Shown piece after piece: positions 1-7,162 of a DNA stretch of 64,000 bases (position 1 is the stretch's first letter; each line of letters begins with the position of its first letter). Source of the DNA: Bacteroidales bacterium UBA4070. GTDB taxonomy: Bacteria > Bacteroidota > Bacteroidia > Bacteroidales > VadinHA17. Location of the stretch: the NCBI GenBank assembly GCA_002383485.1, contig DFYY01000037.1, forward strand, positions 81,150 through 145,149, given 5' to 3'. The notes under the pieces are model-generated. The model searched no databases, was not told where the DNA came from, and was given only the letters and a program-made list of their open reading frames with translations. Made by a program: the position numbers and the translations under genes.

Positions 1-614
1 TTCGTGCCATTCCTGTCAAACCGCAGCCAATGACCGGGAAGCAACTTCCTGACCTTATTGCATGGAGTGGTTTTAAGGTCAATATACCGGAACCAGCCCG
101 AGAGATACTCCGGCTCAATCGCCACATCTCTTTGCAGCATCCTGCACAGGCCTGATGAATCGGATGAGAACCACAGCCTGTCAGAATCAGAGGACCATGC
201 CAAGGGCCTGATCCCTAAATGATCGCGAAAGAGGTAAATTTGATTCTCCTGATGCCTGATCAGAGCAATGGAAAAATCCCCGTTCAGACTCCTTACAAAA
301 TCCGGACCTTCCTTCCTGAACAGTATTGCCACCAGTTCCGCATCAGGAACATCGTCAGGTATACTGTTTTTGTCCAGAAGCTCCTTCCTGTTGTATAGCG
401 TGCCAGACAGAAGGACTGTTATATCAAGGTCCTGGCTGGCGAAATATATGTCTGTTGGCTGGTAAGGAAACCTGCTGTTCAGGTAAAATCCTCCAGCGAA
501 GCCCTCTTCCTTAATCTTGTGAAGGATAAAAGGAACATCGGTCTCTTTCTGAGGGAGATCTGAAAAAAAAGAGACACTCCCGCTTAAGGAGTGACTAAAA
601 ACACCGAAAATCAT
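1..614 (-). CDS. Lasso peptide cyclase (asparagine synthetase-like, C protein), 5' part
   Basis: Partial; the gene runs off the left edge. The reverse strand from ATG at 614 reads MIFGVFSHSL and continues open for about 204 residues. Visible are the Ntn/GATase-type motifs of asparagine synthetase-like proteins: LSGTLYN, LNGDFSIAL, LFRDHLGIRPLAW (about residues 128-140) and a KLLPGHWLRFD segment. The catalytic Cys2 of true glutamine-dependent asparagine synthetases is absent, as in lasso cyclases (McjC family), which adenylate an Asp/Glu side chain and form the macrolactam. The ATP-binding synthetase domain lies outside the window. It starts 22 bp after the precursor stop, so it is probably translated from the same mRNA. 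The family call is firm; the lasso role is inferred from the neighbours. Confidence 0.85.
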   Translation of the reverse strand, partial: MIFGVFSHSLSGSVSFFSDLPQKETDVPFILHKIKEEGFAGGFYLNSRFPYQPTDIYFASQDLDITVLLSGTLYNRKELLDKNSIPDDVPDAELVAILFRKEGPDFVRSLNGDFSIALIRHQENQIYLFRDHLGIRPLAWSSDSDRLWFSSDSSGLCRMLQRDVAIEPEYLSGWFRYIDLKTTPCNKVRKLLPGHWLRFDRNGT

Positions 615-636
615 TAAGTGAAAATGTGACTACAGA

Positions 637-780
637 TTATGACAACCCGGGAGGTCCGTATGTTGAGGTATCATTCCTTTCGTTGCCTGGCAGGGTTCCG
701 CCAAGCGTAACCTTCTTTATATCAAGAACATGAACTTCGGGTTTAGCCCAGGATTTCTTTTTGGATTCCTGCTTTTTCAT
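637..780 (-). CDS. Lasso peptide precursor (A protein), 47 aa
   Basis: Small ORF starting MKKQESKKKS at 780 and ending PPGLS-stop at 637. The leader carries WAKPEV (residues 11-16), matching the aromatic-x-x-P-x-aliphatic motif bound by lasso RiPP recognition elements, and has Thr25 at leader position -2 if cleavage is after Leu26. The core would then begin GGTLPGNE, giving an eight-residue Gly1-Glu8 macrolactam, with tail RNDTSTYGPPGLS. The C-terminal residue is Ser, the site phosphorylated in lasso peptides whose clusters carry an HPr-kinase-like protein (paeninodin type). It lies between B2 and the cyclase genes. A core starting at the second Gly (7-residue ring) is possible but would move Thr to -3. 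What is seen: ORF and motifs; inferred: the mature structure. Confidence 0.88.
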   Translation of the reverse strand: MKKQESKKKSWAKPEVHVLDIKKVTLGGTLPGNERNDTSTYGPPGLS

Positions 781-817
781 ATTCAATAGTGTCTTCCTAT
801 TCGCTAGAACTAGAACT

Positions 818-825
818 CAAATGTA
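818..825 (-). promoter_or_regulatory. Bacteroidota -7 box upstream of the lasso precursor
   Basis: On the minus strand positions 825-818 read TACATTTG, a match to TAnnTTTG, 37 bp upstream of the precursor ATG and preceded by a very AT-rich stretch (826-850). No clear -33 TTG is seen. It may give the precursor its own transcript within the operon. Confidence 0.5.
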
Positions 826-863
826 ATATTTATATTTTATAAAACATAAAATCCTCACGTTTT

Positions 864-1283
864 TTAGAATTTCGAAAGCTCGAGATAGTCTTCGCCTTTC
901 TCAACGACTTCAAAATCGCCAGCCTTTAGCCAGGCATGAGCAATAATCAGCTTCTCATCATTATGCCTGACGCCCATAAATATCTTTGATTCAATTCCCC
1001 GTCTGGCGAGCATACGCTTTCCTGCGATGCACTGCACAAGGCATTTGTTTTTTCTGTAGCATACCCTGCTGGCGTTGTACAATGCCCATTTAATAGCAGC
1101 CAGATCATTTAAATAGTCCGGTCCGTTCATGGTCCCACGCGATGAAGATTTTTTTAGTATTTCACCAACAGGAAGCAAAAACAATGTGAGCTGTGAGAAA
1201 AAGAGAGTAATAATGGCCTCTGACAGCAACAGTTTTAGCTTCCAGGGTAACCTTAAGAACTTCCTGATTTTCTTAATCATCAT
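864..1283 (-). CDS. Lasso peptide biosynthesis B2 protein (transglutaminase-like leader protease)
   Basis: 139 residues, the usual size of stand-alone B2 proteins. A hydrophobic N-terminal segment (about 18-40) is followed by the cysteine-protease core: KCLVQCIA with the likely nucleophile Cys81, then AHAWL with His116, and Asp123 in AGDFEV as the probable third member. B2 proteins cut the leader from the lasso precursor. The start ATG at 1283 overlaps the stop of the HPr-kinase-like gene (ATGA), so translation is coupled. The B1 partner (PqqD-like recognition element) that usually works with B2 is not found next to it. A second cysteine (Cys85) close to the nucleophile is seen. Confidence 0.85.
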   Translation of the reverse strand: MMIKKIRKFLRLPWKLKLLLSEAIITLFFSQLTLFLLPVGEILKKSSSRGTMNGPDYLNDLAAIKWALYNASRVCYRKNKCLVQCIAGKRMLARRGIESKIFMGVRHNDEKLIIAHAWLKAGDFEVVEKGEDYLELSKF

Positions 1284-2131
1284 GCCTGACTCCAGACCCC
1301 ATTTTCACTGGCCCACGACATCATTGCCGCTGTTATTTCCCTGACGCCTGCTTCCTGAGGCCTGCGTACCTGAAAAACTCTTGCCGCGCTACTGATATTT
1401 ACAATATCAAGGAAGTAGCCGATTTCATTCTCCGGCATCCCCTGAAGATATTCATGACGGTATATCTCACCGCGCAGGGCAATAAGCTTCTGACTTCCTG
1501 TCAGCTCGGTGAATTCGGGTGCCAGACATTCTCCTTTTTGTAAAACATACACCAGGTCCAGCGTGAAGTTTTCTCCGTCCGTGCCCTTGACAGGGTAAAA
1601 ATACTTGCCTATTCCAGGTAAAATCTCATGCAGGCCCTCTGCCTCCCGTCCAAGTTGTTTCAGAGTGTCGCCCCACAACTTCATCCTGTCAGACAACGCC
1701 CAGATATAGGGCTTCCCCTCCCTGAATAACACCGGTGTAACATCATCAGTCAGAAAATCAGCCCCATTAAGACAAAAAGAAGCCGTCAACGACGACTTTC
1801 CTGCTCCTGCCTCACCGCAGATCATTATGCCCTTACCTTCGTAACGGAAGCAGCTTCCATGCAGCGGTAATATCTTTCTCTGGTGCAAAATGGCGCCGTA
1901 CGCAGATCCGTTAAGATAGAGCTCAATGGTGGTTTTATCTGCATCCGGATAAGGTACAAGTGAAATAAAATTTCCTCCGGAAACATAATACCACCCCACA
2001 CCTTCAACATCCATAGAAAACTCATCCTGGTTCATAGAGATATAATCATCACTGTACACGGGATTGGCTACCGTCTTTTTGACCATAGACTGTTCAATTC
2101 TCACATCATTCAAAGGAAATCTCAATTCCAC
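1280..2131 (-). CDS. HPr kinase-like protein, probable lasso peptide kinase
   Basis: 283 residues. LPLHGSCF (about 88-95), Walker A GEAGAGKSS (106-114) and DFLTDDVTPV (125-134) are the HPr kinase/phosphorylase signature, but the N-terminal HPrK regulatory domain is replaced by a short unrelated region. Proteins of this type in lasso clusters (PadeK of paeninodin, PsmK of pseudomycoidin) phosphorylate the side-chain hydroxyl of the precursor's C-terminal Ser. The precursor here does end in Ser. It sits 16 bp after the nucleotidyltransferase stop and overlaps the B2 start, so one operon. A role in carbon catabolite control is unlikely, as no HPr gene is near. Function is inferred from context. 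Confidence 0.8.
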   Translation of the reverse strand: MELRFPLNDVRIEQSMVKKTVANPVYSDDYISMNQDEFSMDVEGVGWYYVSGGNFISLVPYPDADKTTIELYLNGSAYGAILHQRKILPLHGSCFRYEGKGIMICGEAGAGKSSLTASFCLNGADFLTDDVTPVLFREGKPYIWALSDRMKLWGDTLKQLGREAEGLHEILPGIGKYFYPVKGTDGENFTLDLVYVLQKGECLAPEFTELTGSQKLIALRGEIYRHEYLQGMPENEIGYFLDIVNISSAARVFQVRRPQEAGVREITAAMMSWASENGVWSQA

Positions 2132-2147
2132 GGAGCAGGTCTTTGAT

Positions 2148-3119
2148 TCATTGAAACAGCCGGCTCATTCTGCCATGGAAAATACTGTTGCCGACTACTC
2201 CGCATAAAAGCCGTACTTTAAAACTGACACCCGGGTAGACTGCCAGCCCGAATGGCAGGTTCTTCATAATCTCTCTGATGGTCTCGGGTCCGGAATAATC
2301 ATCCTCAGCAATCGTCTTGAATGAGGCTCCGACCATATGCTTCGACGCACTAGAAGAACATGGTATCAGCGGTCCGCCCGGGAAAAATTCTGCCAACATT
2401 GTATTACACAATGCCACCAATCGTCCGGCCTTTAATGAATCAGAAAACTCATTAAAAATCTCCCAGTTAATCTTCTGCGACTTCAGATACTCATGCACAT
2501 CAGCCAGCCACTTCAGCCGGCCCCAACGGTGCAACCCGCCATGTATGACAAGATAAAGAAGCTCAAGCTCATTGTTTAAAACAGAGAATTTTCTTCCCGC
2601 AAAATCAGCTGTCGTAATATTATTCCCTATCAGGTTATCAGTCTGCCGAAAATTCAGCCATTGCGTGTTCATCAGGCGCCAGTGCAGCTCTATAATTTGC
2701 CCGTTAACCGGATTAATCAATGCCAGATGATGACTATAAGTCAATGTCCGGTGTTGCATTTTTCTGTCAGAGGGCCATGCCGGTCCGCAGTCCTGGTAGC
2801 CAAAAGAATCAATTATTTCTTTGGCTTCGGTTACCGCAGATGCATCAACCAGAATATCCAGATCCCGGAAATACCTGTAAGTTGCGTCACCGTTAAGCCT
2901 GAATGATAGCAGAGGACCTTTTAACGGGACGAAGCTAACCCCCGCTTCCTTCAAGGCATCCGTCACCTTAAGGAACTCAGCCACCTTGCCAAGCGCCTTC
3001 GCCTTCTCCTCCAGACTCTCCTCAATGACCTTCCGGCCGAAGAGAGCATTAACCTGCTGCGAGGACAACCGGTGACGGTCCCTTAATATTTCAGGAGGAA
3101 TACCTGTAATAGGAGGCAT
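2148..3119 (-). CDS. Nucleotidyltransferase family protein (NTP_transf_5-like), lasso-associated
   Basis: 323 residues. The motif GDATYRYFRDLDILVD (about 93-108) holds the DxD metal-binding pair of the polymerase-beta nucleotidyltransferase fold, after a FVPLKGPLLS segment typical of this family. A later block, ELHWRLMNTQW and HGGLHRWGRLKWLADV, is also family-typical. Members often accompany lasso genes with an HPr-kinase-like protein; in pseudomycoidin such a protein (PsmN) modifies the C-terminal phosphoserine with sugar. Here it is first of the lasso genes, 16 bp before the kinase. A paralog lies at 8605-9636. The enzyme family is clear; the substrate is inferred. Confidence 0.78.
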   Translation of the reverse strand: MPPITGIPPEILRDRHRLSSQQVNALFGRKVIEESLEEKAKALGKVAEFLKVTDALKEAGVSFVPLKGPLLSFRLNGDATYRYFRDLDILVDASAVTEAKEIIDSFGYQDCGPAWPSDRKMQHRTLTYSHHLALINPVNGQIIELHWRLMNTQWLNFRQTDNLIGNNITTADFAGRKFSVLNNELELLYLVIHGGLHRWGRLKWLADVHEYLKSQKINWEIFNEFSDSLKAGRLVALCNTMLAEFFPGGPLIPCSSSASKHMVGASFKTIAEDDYSGPETIREIMKNLPFGLAVYPGVSFKVRLLCGVVGNSIFHGRMSRLFQ

Positions 3120-3261
3120 AAAGGGTAAAAGTCAGTTAGGGATGTGGTCAAACCCGGTTAACAGTATAAAATGCCGAAATATCCGCAATAATAACGCACC
3201 TTCAGCTACTGGTGCCAGCGCCATCGCCCAGACGGATGTGCACCGGAATGACCCGGCGCCT

Positions 3262-4353
3262 CTACGCACTTTCTGCTAACACCGCCAGCGCCTCTTTCCT
3301 CCTCACCAACCTCTCCAGCCCGGATACCGCTATGATACAGATAGCAAGAAGAATTAATCCCAGCCAAAAGATCCCGAGCGGATCCAGCAGGAAGGCCAGA
3401 CCTATGATAAATATATTGAATGCGGCAATTATCAATGTCGCCCGCTGATGAGTAAACCCCATCCGAAGCATCAGGTGGTGCGTGTGACGGTTATCTGCAC
3501 GGAAGATAGACTCGCCGTAGTAAAGCCGCAGTATTATCACCCGCAGTGTATCGAAGAGAGGCACAATCAATATGGCTATAGAGACCGACAGCGACGACTG
3601 CAACGCACGGTATCCATCCCAGGCGGCATTGATCTCGTTGAAGCGTATCGCAAAGACAGACAGGATAAAACCTATCACCAGCGAGCCTGAGTCGCCCATG
3701 AATATCTTGAGCGGACCCTGTGATACGTTATAATAGATGAAGACGCAGAGCGAAGCCAGCAGGGCGCCTGCCATGATGGCATATCCATAATCGCCCGACA
3801 GGCTGAACCAGATGCCGAAGACTGTCGATGCAATGATCCCCACCGAGGCGGCCAGTCCGTCTATGCCGTCAATCAGGTTGACAGCGTTGATTATCAGCAC
3901 CACCAAAAAGATGGTGACAAAATACGATAGCCATACAGGTATGGTATCGATCCCTGCCAGTCCATGGAAACTGGTGAAGCGAAGCCCGGTAAAGAAAGCA
4001 ATCACCAGCGCTGCAAATATCTCGGCAATAATTTTCTTCAGCGGGCCGAGATTGATGAGATCGTCTTTCAGGCCGGTGAAAAAGAGTATCAGCGCTGCAG
4101 CCACAACGTAGGTGCCTCCGTCAATATGACCGTCAACACCCAGGAGATAACCGAAGATAAAACCACCGATGATGGCTATCCCGCCCAGGGTTGGTATCTC
4201 GCGCTTATGTATCTTATGCTTGCCGGGCTTGTCTGACAGCTTGCGCTCCTTGACAATCTCAATGACACGGGGTATGAAATACCATGTTATAAAGGCAGCT
4301 CCGGATAACGCTATCAGAATGGCCGGCAGTCCTTTTACAGTAACTTCATACAT
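3262..4353 (-). CDS. MraY/WecA-type undecaprenyl-phosphate sugar-1-phosphate transferase
   Basis: 363 residues, about ten hydrophobic membrane segments. Family motifs: DKPGKHKIHK..PTLGG (41-58), GLKDDLINL (94-102, the DD motif), NLIDGIDGLA (about 158-167), MGDSGSL (about 218-224) and the HTHH loop. Such enzymes transfer a HexNAc-1-phosphate or related residue from a UDP-sugar to undecaprenyl phosphate at the inner membrane and start a glycan repeat. It lies downstream of wecB and upstream of the lasso genes. A close paralog (9734-10855) is in the other copy of the duplicated segment. Exact sugar not readable from sequence. Confidence 0.88.
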   Translation of the reverse strand: MYEVTVKGLPAILIALSGAAFITWYFIPRVIEIVKERKLSDKPGKHKIHKREIPTLGGIAIIGGFIFGYLLGVDGHIDGGTYVVAAALILFFTGLKDDLINLGPLKKIIAEIFAALVIAFFTGLRFTSFHGLAGIDTIPVWLSYFVTIFLVVLIINAVNLIDGIDGLAASVGIIASTVFGIWFSLSGDYGYAIMAGALLASLCVFIYYNVSQGPLKIFMGDSGSLVIGFILSVFAIRFNEINAAWDGYRALQSSLSVSIAILIVPLFDTLRVIILRLYYGESIFRADNRHTHHLMLRMGFTHQRATLIIAAFNIFIIGLAFLLDPLGIFWLGLILLAICIIAVSGLERLVRRKEALAVLAESA

Positions 4354-4498
4354 AGTTTTCGGGAATTCTCTTCAATAATCATCTTCAATAAACAATACGA
4401 ACCAATATCTTTAGTTCTTCCCCCTTAATGAAAAGTAAATAATTGTTTATCAGAACTTTTATCATGTAACTTCAGAACCAGCCTGAAATTCACAGCAG

Positions 4499-4530
4499 CA
4501 AAGTTAGGCCGGAAAATTTAATTTCCGGCT
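4499..4530 (-). promoter_or_regulatory. Hairpin plus TAnnTTTG box between wecB and the wecA-like gene
   Basis: 4508-4529 contains a perfect inverted repeat (CCGGAAA / TTTCCGG, 6-base AT loop), just downstream of the wecB stop. Immediately after it on the minus strand 4506-4499 reads TAACTTTG, a -7 box match about 146 bp before the wecA-like ATG. This may terminate or stabilise the wecB transcript and restart transcription. There is no U-run, so the terminator role is uncertain. Confidence 0.4.
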
Positions 4531-4552
4531 TTTGACATTTGCTTTTTTAGTC

Positions 4553-5713
4553 TCATTTTGAAAACTTATGAACAGAAGACCGCAATAGCGCCTCCACTAT
4601 CCTCTCCGCGGCATGGCCGTCCCACAGCTCGGGGATGCCGCCTTTCTTCCACTCGCCGGCAAACAGCCTCAGCATGGCCGGTTTAATGGCCGCCGGGTCG
4701 GTTCCTAAAAGCTCGTTGGTCCCCACGCTGCATGTCTCCGGTCTCTCGGTACTGTCGCGCAGGGTCATGCATGGCACACCCATCACCGTTGTCTCTTCGG
4801 TTATCCCTCCCGAATCGGTTATCACTGCAAAGGCTTTTTCAACCAGATAATTGAACTCCAGGTAACCCATCGGTTCCGCAAGATGTATCGATGACGGAAT
4901 CACAGTATTAAAGTCATTTATTACTTTCCTGGTGCGTGGATGAACTGGAAATATGACGGGCAGACCGCCTGCCGAATCAGTTATAGACTTCAGTAGTTTT
5001 TGAAGGTTTTCGGGCTGATCAACATTATTAGGACGATGCAGTGTTATGACAATGTAACTCTTCTCCTTTAGTCCCAGCTCATCCCGGACCGCAGGCTTCC
5101 TGAAGCGTGGGCGATTAGCAAGGAGTGTGTCTATCATCACATTACCAACGAAGAAAATACGATCATCAGGTACTCCGGCTTTGCGAAGGTTCTCATTGGC
5201 AAAGTGCGAAGTGGTAAAGAAGAGGTCGGTGATACTGTCTGTCACCATGCGGTTTATCTCCTCGGGCATGGTCAGATCAAACGACCGTATGCCGGCCTCG
5301 ATGTGTGCCACCCTTGTGTTAAGCTTCTTGGCAGTTATTGAGCATGCCATGGTAGATGTCACGTCTCCGACTACAATCACCAGGTCAGACGGATGAGCCA
5401 TCAGCTCCTTCTCGAAACCCAGCATGATGCCTGCCGTTTGCTCAGCCTGTGTTCCGCTACCCACCTCAAGGTTGACATCAGGTTTTGGTATCCCAAGCTC
5501 CTCAAAGAAAGTATCGCTCAGCTTCGGATCATAATGCTGTCCCGTATGCACCAGCCTGTACTCCAGACTTTCTCCTTTCTTACCCTCCGAAGCCCTGGCG
5601 AAGGAGGGCGACTTTTGACTTTCGACTTTTGACTTTCGACTTTCAATCGCATGAATGATTGGTGCTATTTTCATGAAGTTCGGTCTCGCGCCGGCCACTA
5701 TAGTGACTCTCAT
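4553..5713 (-). CDS. wecB: UDP-N-acetylglucosamine 2-epimerase (non-hydrolysing), with repeat insertion
   Basis: 386 residues. GARPNFMKIAPI (8-19), HTGQHYD, EAGIRSFD and DSGGITEET mark the WecB/MnaA family, which interconverts UDP-GlcNAc and UDP-ManNAc in the cytoplasm to feed capsule or nonulosonate synthesis. Compared with the paralog at 36991-38085, residues about 23-50 are an extra low-complexity stretch rich in K, S and E. At DNA level it is a set of 7-bp repeats plus a hairpin (5583-5645) inserted in frame. The insertion lies between the first helix and the conserved YRLVHTGQHYD, a surface-loop position in this fold, so the enzyme may still work. Third copies: fragment 8254-8531 and gene 36991-38085. 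Confidence 0.88.
   Translation of the reverse strand: MRVTIVAGARPNFMKIAPIIHAIESRKSKVESQKSPSFARASEGKKGESLEYRLVHTGQHYDPKLSDTFFEELGIPKPDVNLEVGSGTQAEQTAGIMLGFEKELMAHPSDLVIVVGDVTSTMACSITAKKLNTRVAHIEAGIRSFDLTMPEEINRMVTDSITDLFFTTSHFANENLRKAGVPDDRIFFVGNVMIDTLLANRPRFRKPAVRDELGLKEKSYIVITLHRPNNVDQPENLQKLLKSITDSAGGLPVIFPVHPRTRKVINDFNTVIPSSIHLAEPMGYLEFNYLVEKAFAVITDSGGITEETTVMGVPCMTLRDSTERPETCSVGTNELLGTDPAAIKPAMLRLFAGEWKKGGIPELWDGHAAERIVEALLRSSVHKFSK
5583..5645 (-). repeat. Hairpin plus heptamer repeat inside wecB
   Basis: 5583-5608 is a hairpin with arms CCCTCC / GGAGGG and inner pairing. It is followed at 5609-5645 by five 7-bp units, GAAAGTC or AAAAGTC on the minus strand. The same composite of 7-8 bp tandem units with TTCG-containing hairpins is intergenic elsewhere (36917, 49052, 59951). 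Here it is translated. Confidence 0.8.
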
Positions 5714-5740
5714 TTATAATAAGCTATTTTTAGTCAATAT

Positions 5741-6127
5741 CTAACTCTTTACTTTCCTCTTCTCAACCAGCCTGAAGCTTACAATCTTCACCGGTTCTGA
5801 CAGCGCATGCCGAACATCCTCCTTCCTTCTCCACCATTTATCGGGGTTGAAGCTTGACCAGGCACCTGCACTGCAACCTACATAAACCGGCATGTCAGAT
5901 TTTTTGAAAGCTTTATTGATGATCCTGTCAGCCCTCTCCTCATGCCATTGGTCCACTGCCTGCAGCACCCTGTCAGGGAAACCGCCCATAAGCAGCACCA
6001 TGGCATCTGCATGAGGAGGGATATCCTCCCGGGCAAGCCACACCCCGCCATGCCTGCATCACCCCATATAAATGATAGGCAGAAGAATCAGCACCCCTAA
6101 AAATACCATCCTGCATCTTTTGTGCAT
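5741..6127 (-). pseudogene. ydcF-like (DUF218) pseudogene
   Basis: Compared with the intact gene at 12887-13540. The reading frame starts at ATG 6127 (MHKRCRMVFL), meets an in-frame TGA at codon 23 (YMG-stop-CRHGG against CIGGCRRAG in the intact copy), then runs on as VWLAREDIPPHADAMVLLMGG. It lacks roughly 85-90 central residues: ADRI is joined directly to the equivalent of FNRALRYQPVPV, and the end FNPDKWWRRKEDV matches again. A GTG at 6043 could restart translation of a 100-residue product. Its first ATG overlaps the darG stop. Evidence for inactivation is direct; the original role (DUF218 membrane/envelope protein) is inferred. Confidence 0.8.
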
Positions 6128-7152
6128 CAGATAGAATCAAAAGTACTCACCTGCTTTGTGGCTACTTCAATATGGTATGGCTTCATGATCTCCTTCTTCC
6201 GTGAAGTCCAGTTGGAGATATCTTTAAGTATCGTTTCATAGTCCGAAGAGCGTGTCTGCTGAATAATGAAATCTACCGTTGCCAGGAGCTCAAGTCCGAA
6301 CGGAGACTCAAATCCCTCGATAGCTTTAAGTACTTTCTGCAACCTGTCTTTCTTCTCCTTAGAAAGTTCTTCATCTATGTATTTCACGACCAAAGGGTAT
6401 CTGGAATTCTCAATAGTTATCGCAGTGCCGGGCGTATTCTCCTGCTCTCTGAAGTGGATGAAATAACCATTGAGGTACTTCAACAAATGAAAAAGCCTGT
6501 GAGCATAGGGTCCATATATTCCTTTTTCAAATTCAAGGTTCAGAGGCTCACCAAACCTCTGGAGCAGATAAGCCAATTTTTGAGCTACCAGCAGATTTAC
6601 AGAATACCCGAGAACCTGGTATTGTTTAAGCAGGTAAATCAGCATGGCTCTTGCCGGAGTTAACTTTACCGCTTCCTTTTGAACTGCCCCCTGGTCTGAA
6701 TAGCCAGGTTCGAATATTATCACCTCTACCTGACCGGAGATTTGCTCAAAATGCCTGACAATAAGAGGCTTAACTGCCGTCCATTCAAGCTTGCCATTGC
6801 CACACCCTAGTGGTGGAATGGATATGGATCTGATATGGTGTTTTTTTATCTTCGATACAAGATCTGATAAACCTGTGTCAATATATTCAATTTTCGAGGG
6901 ATACCGCCAGTGAGTCTTGGTTGGAAAATTAATTATATACCTGGGTGTGATATACTGGGTTTTAACAACCTGAACTTCACCAACCCGGATTTTATCATCC
7001 CTGACCGCCCTCAGGTATTCTTCCATCGCATCAGGGAATGTTTTACGGAAGGCTAATGCAACTCCCTTGCCCATTATACCTACCGTATTTACAGTATTCA
7101 CAAGGGCTTCCGTCTGCGACTCCAGAATATTTCCGACTGTAAAAGTTATCAT
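6127..7152 (-). CDS. darG: DarG antitoxin: macrodomain DNA ADP-ribosylglycohydrolase
   Basis: 341 residues from ATG at 7152 (MITFTVGNI); upstream in-frame ATGs would overlap darT and lack homology. The macrodomain occupies about 1-155: VNTVNTVGIMGKGVA, NFPTKTHWR with the likely catalytic Lys, and IPPLGCGNGKL. A helical C-terminal domain follows (about 180-341), the part that in DarG blocks the toxin directly. DarG removes ADP-ribose from thymidine bases in DNA and so reverses DarT. The gene starts 10 bp after the darT stop, the usual toxin-antitoxin order and spacing. It is an accessory insertion in a polysaccharide locus. Confidence 0.88.
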   Translation of the reverse strand: MITFTVGNILESQTEALVNTVNTVGIMGKGVALAFRKTFPDAMEEYLRAVRDDKIRVGEVQVVKTQYITPRYIINFPTKTHWRYPSKIEYIDTGLSDLVSKIKKHHIRSISIPPLGCGNGKLEWTAVKPLIVRHFEQISGQVEVIIFEPGYSDQGAVQKEAVKLTPARAMLIYLLKQYQVLGYSVNLLVAQKLAYLLQRFGEPLNLEFEKGIYGPYAHRLFHLLKYLNGYFIHFREQENTPGTAITIENSRYPLVVKYIDEELSKEKKDRLQKVLKAIEGFESPFGLELLATVDFIIQQTRSSDYETILKDISNWTSRKKEIMKPYHIEVATKQVSTFDSI

Positions 7153-7162
7153 GCTTATAAAG

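Noticed and set aside
1..614. True asparagine synthetase B
   Set aside because: The N-terminal catalytic Cys is missing and the gene sits in a lasso operon; a cyclase reading is better.
1280..2131. HPr kinase for carbon catabolite control
   Set aside because: No HPr or PTS gene nearby, the N-terminal HPrK domain is absent, and the neighbours are lasso genes.
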